Assembly (NCBI GenBank): GCA_964346375.1
Contig: CAYFUL010000055.1
Location: forward strand, 1 to 9,053
Source: CAYFUL01 sp964346375
GTDB lineage: Bacteria; Bacillota; Clostridia; Tissierellales; Peptoniphilaceae
Length of the DNA stretch: 9,053 nucleotides
Reading direction: 5' to 3'
Shown here: piece after piece, positions 5,337 to 9,053 of the stretch
How positions within the stretch are numbered: the first letter of the stretch is position 1
Layout of the letters: each line of letters opens with the position of its first letter
The notes under the pieces: generated by a model
Databases searched by the model: none
Told to the model about the DNA's origin: nothing
The model's input: only the letters and a program-made list of their open reading frames with translations
Position numbers and translations under genes: made by a program

Positions 5337-6036
5337 GGTCCCCTAAAAATTTTCTAAGTATATTTTCAATTCCCGGGGCTGTACCGTAGAGATATATCTT
5401 AGAATTTCCACTACTTCTTAAATTCTCCGGTAGTATTTCGTATAATTCCCGTGCCGTTTCTTCCGCAGGGTTTATTATTGGTACGTCTATATACTTTTTA
5501 AAAACATCTTCAATTAATGGGTAGTGGGTACAGGCGAGAACTACTCCGTCGTAATTTTTCTCTACTCTATTAAGTTCTCTAATAATAATTTCATCTACGT
5601 TTAAATCTCTCTCAATTGCAGGAGCAAGGTCTGTATTTCCAAGTACCATTGCATTTTTAGAAGAGAGTTTTTTTTGATATACCCCTGAATTTGCCGTAGC
5701 TGTCGTTGAAAGTACAAGGGGATTTTTTAAATTCATCTTCTCTGCAGTTTTTACTGCTGGATCAATTACACCTATTATTGGAAAATCGTAGCCTGTTAAC
5801 TTTGGAAGGGCAACGGCGCTAGATGTATTACAGGCAATAACCACCCCGTCTACTTTCTTGATACTGAAAAAATCCAGAGCCTCTTTTGTAAAGGAAATAA
5901 TTTCGTCACTGGACTTATCCCCAAAGGGCATATGTGCATTGTCCCCATAGAATAGATAATCTTGTTTAAACAAGATTTTTTTTATTTCCCTTAAAACGGA
6001 GATACCTCCCGCTCCGCTATCATAGATTCCAATCAT
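5302..6036 (-). CDS. murI: Glutamate racemase
   Basis: A 244-residue enzyme that converts L-glutamate to D-glutamate for peptidoglycan stem peptides, in the cytoplasm and without cofactor. The sequence shows the family's landmarks: DSGAGGISVLRE with D6, YGDNAHMPFG (30-39), the first catalytic cysteine C69 in ACNTSSA, and the second, C169, in ACTHYPL. It is slightly short at the C terminus compared with usual family lengths of about 250-270. GGAGAT upstream of ATG 6036 supports the start. Its last 35 nt overlap the convergent HEPN/Mrr-like gene, and no terminator lies between the two. It shares a 45-bp divergent promoter region with the ABC ATPase. Confidence 0.95.
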   Translation of the reverse strand: MIGIYDSGAGGISVLREIKKILFKQDYLFYGDNAHMPFGDKSSDEIISFTKEALDFFSIKKVDGVVIACNTSSAVALPKLTGYDFPIIGVIDPAVKTAEKMNLKNPLVLSTTATANSGVYQKKLSSKNAMVLGNTDLAPAIERDLNVDEIIIRELNRVEKNYDGVVLACTHYPLIEDVFKKYIDVPIINPAEETARELYEILPENLRSSGNSKIYLYGTAPGIENILRKFLGDLNKSASLLQFP

Positions 6037-6067
6037 TTAAATCTCCTTTTTTTATACTATATTTTAG

Positions 6068-6075
6068 ATTATAAT
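6068..6075. promoter_or_regulatory. Overlapping divergent -10 elements (murI and ABC ATPase)
   Basis: ATTATAAT is self-complementary: it reads TATAAT on the plus strand (6070-6075) and TATAAT on the minus strand (6073-6068). The two -10 elements thus overlap head to head. No good -35 is visible for either, so this is a moderate call. On the plus strand the predicted start is at or next to the ATG at 6082. Confidence 0.5.
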
Positions 6076-6081
6076 ATAAAT

Positions 6082-6756
6082 ATGAAAAATAAAGAAATTA
6101 TTTTTGAAAATAATCCATTCTCACTAAGGGCTAGGGATATAAAAACCTCCTACAAAAAAAATATTGTACTAAATGGAGTGGACCTAGTTGCTAATTTTTC
6201 AGAGATAACTTGTATAATTGGGCGAAATGGCGCAGGTAAGTCTACTTTTTTAAAGTCGTTAATGAAGGAGATACCCTTTACTGGAGAATTTCTTTTTAAT
6301 AATTCTCCCATTACTAAAAAAGTTCTAGTAGAAAATTTTGAATATATTCCCCAAGTAAGTCTATTAATTGAGGATTTAAGTGTAAGGGATAATTTAGTCC
6401 TTCTTAGAAAAAAGGGCAGGGAATTTTATCTAGACAGTTACAAAAACATTGAGGAACTTTTTGATAAAAAGGCAAGAGAACTTTCCCTTGGACAGAAAAG
6501 GCGGGTGGTAATTGAAAGTGCAATAGTAAATGAGCCGAAGTTTTTAATTATGGACGAGCCCCTTGCAGGACTTGATTTTTTATACAAGGAGGAATTACTA
6601 AATAGATTGTTGGAGTTAAAAAACAGTATGGGAATACTTATGACCACTCACCAAGTTGAGGGGTTAAAGTGTGCAGATGTAATCTATAAGCTTGATGAAG
6701 AGTTAGCACAAATTAAAATGGAGGAGTTATGGAAAACAAAAAGAAATTATTTATAG
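6082..6756 (+). CDS. ABC transporter ATP-binding protein
   Basis: A 224-residue ATPase subunit with the full set of motifs: Walker A GRNGAGKST (47-55), Q-loop Q91, signature LSLGQ (134-138, a variant of LSGGQ), Walker B FLIMDEP with D158/E159, D-loop AGLD and H-loop H190. It is compact, with a short helical subdomain. No ribosome binding site precedes the ATG. Instead TATAAT lies 6 nt upstream, which suggests a leaderless mRNA. No permease gene is next to it; the following gene overlaps by 28 nt and encodes a single-pass membrane protein. The substrate cannot be told. It might partner with a distant permease or serve a non-transport role, but the motifs indicate a working ATPase. Confidence 0.88.
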   Translation: MKNKEIIFENNPFSLRARDIKTSYKKNIVLNGVDLVANFSEITCIIGRNGAGKSTFLKSLMKEIPFTGEFLFNNSPITKKVLVENFEYIPQVSLLIEDLSVRDNLVLLRKKGREFYLDSYKNIEELFDKKARELSLGQKRRVVIESAIVNEPKFLIMDEPLAGLDFLYKEELLNRLLELKNSMGILMTTHQVEGLKCADVIYKLDEELAQIKMEELWKTKRNYL

Positions 6757-8087
6757 GCCTTGGAGTTTCACTTGTTGTATTAATTATTGCAGGAGTAGTG
6801 TTATCCAGTGGTCTATTTGGAAATCCAAAGGTAAAAATTGTAAATGCCTTTGAAAGTTTAGAGGACGAGGCAAAGGTAACTGTTGATAAGTATTTTGAGG
6901 GATTAAATCTTGTAGAATTTTATGATAACTATGCAGAAAATGGAAAGATTAGTGCTGACGGAAGTATTAGTAGTCCTTTTGGAATGAACTATAGTTTAAA
7001 ATTTAACCAAAATCTAAAAAACAGACAGGCTGGTGTAGTATTATCTGCAAAATTGCCAATGGGCGTTAATTTAGACGGAGATTTAAGACTTTTAAACGAC
7101 AAATTATACATAGATGTACCAGTAGTTTCAGACAAGGGTCCATTTAGTTTTAACCTTTCAAATTTTGGAAGCGAGTTTGTAAATTCTCAGTTTAATCAGG
7201 AAAATAATCTATTTATAGACGACGATGCAGAGGAAGAATTTAAAACAGTTAAAATTCATCCATTTGAAGGATCAACTACTCCAAATGAATTACAAAAGGA
7301 ATTAAAATCCTATGTTGACGCAGATATAAAGACCCTTGTAAATAATATGAAGATAGAAGAAAAAACCGATGGAAAAGTTGGGGACTATTCCACTACGGAT
7401 TACAAGGTTACCATAAAGGAAGAGGATGTAAAGAAAGTTTTAGAGTCCTACGACAGATTTAATAGGGATATGGCACTAAAGAAGGCTCCATTTTTAGAAA
7501 CCTTCCAAGGTGGAGAGTATTTAAATAATATGGGAGTGGCTAAGGAATTTGACGAGGAAGAATTTAGTAATATTTCCAACTGTACCATTAGCCTTGACTC
7601 TAACGACAAATTAAGACAGATTAAAATAGTACCTGATGAGGGAGATACGGTATTTATAAAATTCCTAGGTGAGAATTCTATTTTGGATAATATGGAGTTT
7701 GAAGCAGGGGAAGAAAAGGTAATGGTTACTTTAAGATATGAGGATATAAATACTCTAACTATTACTACTCCCGGTAATGTAAACCAAATATTTAAATATG
7801 ACAAGGCAAAAAAAGAATTTTCTATAGGCGCACTAAACAAAAGCGTTACAGATTTTGGAATAAAATTTAAGGATGTAGAACCAGGAAAGAAGTACACTGT
7901 AGATTTTATGCTTCCAGGAACTGGAGTAAAATTTGTTATAAACTTTGACTCAAATTCAGAGGACGTAGTTCAGCCAGAAAAGACTATGGATATTTTAAAC
8001 GCAACTCCAGAAGAATACAACGCTGTAAAAGGTGATATAGAAAAATTTATAATGACCATTAACAGTTTTATGTACGGCGGATTCTAA
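6729..8087 (+). CDS. Membrane-anchored extracytoplasmic protein of unknown function
   Basis: A 452-residue protein I do not recognise with confidence. A basic N terminus (NKKK) precedes one strong hydrophobic segment at residues 7-29, with no lipobox cysteine, so it is probably anchored with the rest outside. The large remainder is rich in beta-like alternation and acidic patches, for example IDDDAEEEF (163-171). It contains strand-like pieces such as GDLRLLNDKLYIDVP (117-131) and KFVINFD (near 405). Its overall look recalls secreted lipoprotein-like scaffolds. GGAGGAG (6720-6726), inside the end of the ABC gene, serves as ribosome binding site, and the genes overlap by 28 nt. Translation with the ATPase is therefore coupled, and a joint role is plausible. 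A strong terminator follows 6 nt after the stop. Confidence 0.75.
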   Translation: MENKKKLFIGLGVSLVVLIIAGVVLSSGLFGNPKVKIVNAFESLEDEAKVTVDKYFEGLNLVEFYDNYAENGKISADGSISSPFGMNYSLKFNQNLKNRQAGVVLSAKLPMGVNLDGDLRLLNDKLYIDVPVVSDKGPFSFNLSNFGSEFVNSQFNQENNLFIDDDAEEEFKTVKIHPFEGSTTPNELQKELKSYVDADIKTLVNNMKIEEKTDGKVGDYSTTDYKVTIKEEDVKKVLESYDRFNRDMALKKAPFLETFQGGEYLNNMGVAKEFDEEEFSNISNCTISLDSNDKLRQIKIVPDEGDTVFIKFLGENSILDNMEFEAGEEKVMVTLRYEDINTLTITTPGNVNQIFKYDKAKKEFSIGALNKSVTDFGIKFKDVEPGKKYTVDFMLPGTGVKFVINFDSNSEDVVQPEKTMDILNATPEEYNAVKGDIEKFIMTINSFMYGGF

Positions 8088-8093
8088 AAGGTT

Positions 8094-8139
8094 AAAAATC
8101 TCCTTCGAGGGTATATGTAAATCGGAGGAGATTTTTTTT
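8094..8139 (+). terminator. Terminator whose 3' arm contains the next gene's ribosome binding site
   Basis: AAAAATCTCCT (8094-8104) pairs perfectly with AGGAGATTTTT (8126-8136). Four more pairs extend the stem inward, 8105-8108 with 8122-8125 (one G-U), leaving a 13-nt loop. Eight T follow (8132-8139), ending exactly at ATG 8140. The GGAGGAG at 8124-8130 is the only ribosome binding site available for the DUF3783 gene. Confidence 0.85.
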
Positions 8140-8673
8140 ATGGAAAAAAGAATACTAATTTATGGATTTAGAGATGAGGATAGATTAAATAGAATAAGGG
8201 AAATTTGTGGAGAACTTGGTATAAAAATTATTGAGGCAAAGGAAACAGATCTTAACGAAAAATTAGGATACCTTGTTGGACTGGAAGGGTATGAGTCGGT
8301 AAACCAACCTTCCTCTACAGTATTTGATACGGAATATATGAACCTTGCCTTTTTTGACAACGAGAGTTTAAATAGTTTCCTCATTAGATTAAGAGAGGAA
8401 AATCTTGTAGTACCACATAAATCTGCCCTAACAGATACTACTAAAGATTGGACCTTGGGATATTTAATCGACCACATTATGGAAGAGCATAGATTTATGA
8501 TGTTATTTAATTCTGCGAAGAAGCTACTTGAATATTCAAAGGGACTTGGTAGAGAGGATATAGGGGACGAAATAAAATCCCTTGAAGCTCTACTAAGTAC
8601 AAGTAGAATGACGGAAGACGAATTAAAAGACGAGTATGAAAAATTAAGAAGAGCAATAGAAAATCCACAGTAG
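8140..8673 (+). CDS. DUF3783 family protein
   Basis: A 177-residue cytoplasmic protein. The N-terminal part starts with a strand-helix pattern, RILIYGFRDEDRLNRIREI, and the region up to about residue 120 contains GYLVGLEGYE, a mid-domain LAFFDNESLNSFLIRLREE, and VVPHKSALTDTTKDWTLGYL followed by MEEH. These match my memory of DUF3783 proteins in clostridia. The C-terminal 60 residues are charged and helical (KKLLEYSK and later EDELKDEYEKLRRAIE), possibly a short coiled coil. The function is unknown. The ATG follows directly on the T run of a terminator, and its ribosome binding site is part of that hairpin. A start point inside the loop, near TATATGTAAAT (8112-8122), would free it, but no clear promoter is visible. 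Confidence 0.82.
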   Translation: MEKRILIYGFRDEDRLNRIREICGELGIKIIEAKETDLNEKLGYLVGLEGYESVNQPSSTVFDTEYMNLAFFDNESLNSFLIRLREENLVVPHKSALTDTTKDWTLGYLIDHIMEEHRFMMLFNSAKKLLEYSKGLGREDIGDEIKSLEALLSTSRMTEDELKDEYEKLRRAIENPQ

Positions 8674-8685
8674 TGGATTTTTTTT
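8661..8685 (+). terminator. Terminator overlapping the end of the DUF3783 gene
   Basis: AAATCCAC (8661-8668) pairs perfectly with GTGGATTT (8673-8680) around the 4-nt loop AGTA. An eight-T run (8678-8685) follows. The left arm codes for the last residues and the stop codon lies in the loop and first right-arm base. Confidence 0.85.
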
Positions 8686-8696
8686 GAAGGTGAAAT

Positions 8697-9053
8697 ATGA
8701 AAAGAGACAATTCAGGATAGATACTAATTTTTATTGCAGGTTGCCTTTGGGGAACATTGGGACTATTTGTAAGTATTATTAACTCCCATGGTTCAAATGT
8801 AGAGATGACAGGATTTTTAAGGCTACTATTTGCAGGGCTAATGCTTTTAATTATAACCCTTAAAAAATTTGGACCATCTGTATTTAAAATACCTATTAAA
8901 AATTTTATCCTAGTAGCCGTTGTGGGGATAATGGGTCACGGAGTTTACATTCTTATCTATGCAAAGTCAATTCTTTTAGTTGGAGCATCAGTTTCTGCCG
9001 TACTACTATATACTGCTCCAACTTATACAACTATTGCCTCATATTTTCTATTT
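8697..9053 (+). pseudogene. EamA/DMT-family transporter, early in-frame stop, cut by window end
   Basis: From ATG 8697, preceded by GAAGGTG (8686-8692), the frame reads MKRDNSG, then TAG (8718-8720, codon 8), then an uninterrupted 111 codons to the window edge. The later part is clearly the N-terminal half of a drug/metabolite transporter. ILIFIAGCLWGTLGLFV is the first membrane helix with the family's typical WGT motif. GFLRLLFAGLMLLII gives the second, FILVAVVGIMGHGVYILIY the third, and GASVSAVLLYTAPTYTTIAS the fourth. One base change (for example TAC/TAT to TAG) accounts for the stop. No ATG allows a restart before the first helix is lost; a TTG in its middle would truncate it. A sequence error, recent inactivation, or an unusual start downstream are possible. 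The substrate is unknown. Confidence 0.82.

Noticed and set aside
7448..7897. 149-codon minus-strand frame antisense to the 452-residue membrane protein gene
   Set aside because: It is serine- and phenylalanine-rich, as expected for the reverse of an acidic, lysine-rich gene, with no convincing start signal.
2546..8720. Genome-wide stop-codon recoding to explain the two in-frame stops
   Set aside because: TAA and TAG both act as ordinary terminal stops in neighbouring genes, several with terminators right after, and the two internal stops are different codons.

Overview
The window is AT-rich DNA that looks chromosomal, from a low-GC Gram-positive anaerobe. Ribosome binding sites are purine-rich (GGAGG-type), promoters are sigma-A-like, and AGA/AGG, ATA, GTA and CTA codons are common. 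Rubrerythrin, a cytidylate-kinase-like protein, a DUF3783 protein, a zinc-ribbon/DUF4230 pair and a membrane-anchored glucosaminidase together suggest a clostridial or Tissierellia (Peptoniphilaceae-like) Firmicute. The lineage is inferred from gene content only.

Left part (1-2158): a repeat-rich intergenic stretch, a minus-strand cytidylate-kinase-like gene, then a divergent plus-strand rubrerythrin gene. A perfect 22-bp dyad covers the rubrerythrin promoter. After the rubrerythrin terminator comes a second repeat-bearing intergenic stretch. Both stretches share two short GC-rich repeat modules that are otherwise absent from the window.

Middle left (2159-4373, minus strand): two adjacent transcription units. 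One encodes a membrane-anchored glucosaminidase and, overlapping it by 17 nt, a C39/papain-like cysteine peptidase-fold protein. The other has its own promoter and encodes a zinc-ribbon protein overlapping a DUF4230 gene, which is interrupted by one in-frame TAA. A strong terminator closes it.

Middle (4431-6036): a plus-strand gene for a probable HEPN + Mrr/REase-like two-domain protein, the best candidate here for an unfamiliar defence or RNA/DNA-cleaving function. It converges on, and overlaps by 35 nt, the minus-strand glutamate racemase gene murI.

Right part (6082-9053, plus strand): an ABC ATPase that appears to be translated from a leaderless mRNA, an overlapping gene for a membrane-anchored extracytoplasmic protein, and a DUF3783 gene whose Shine-Dalgarno sequence lies inside the terminator hairpin of the preceding gene. 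The window ends in an EamA/DMT-family transporter with an in-frame TAG at codon 8, cut off by the window edge.

Two independent single nonsense codons in otherwise well-preserved frames are notable. TAG and TAA act as ordinary stops in the neighbouring genes, so general recoding is unlikely; gene decay or sequence error are the main explanations.
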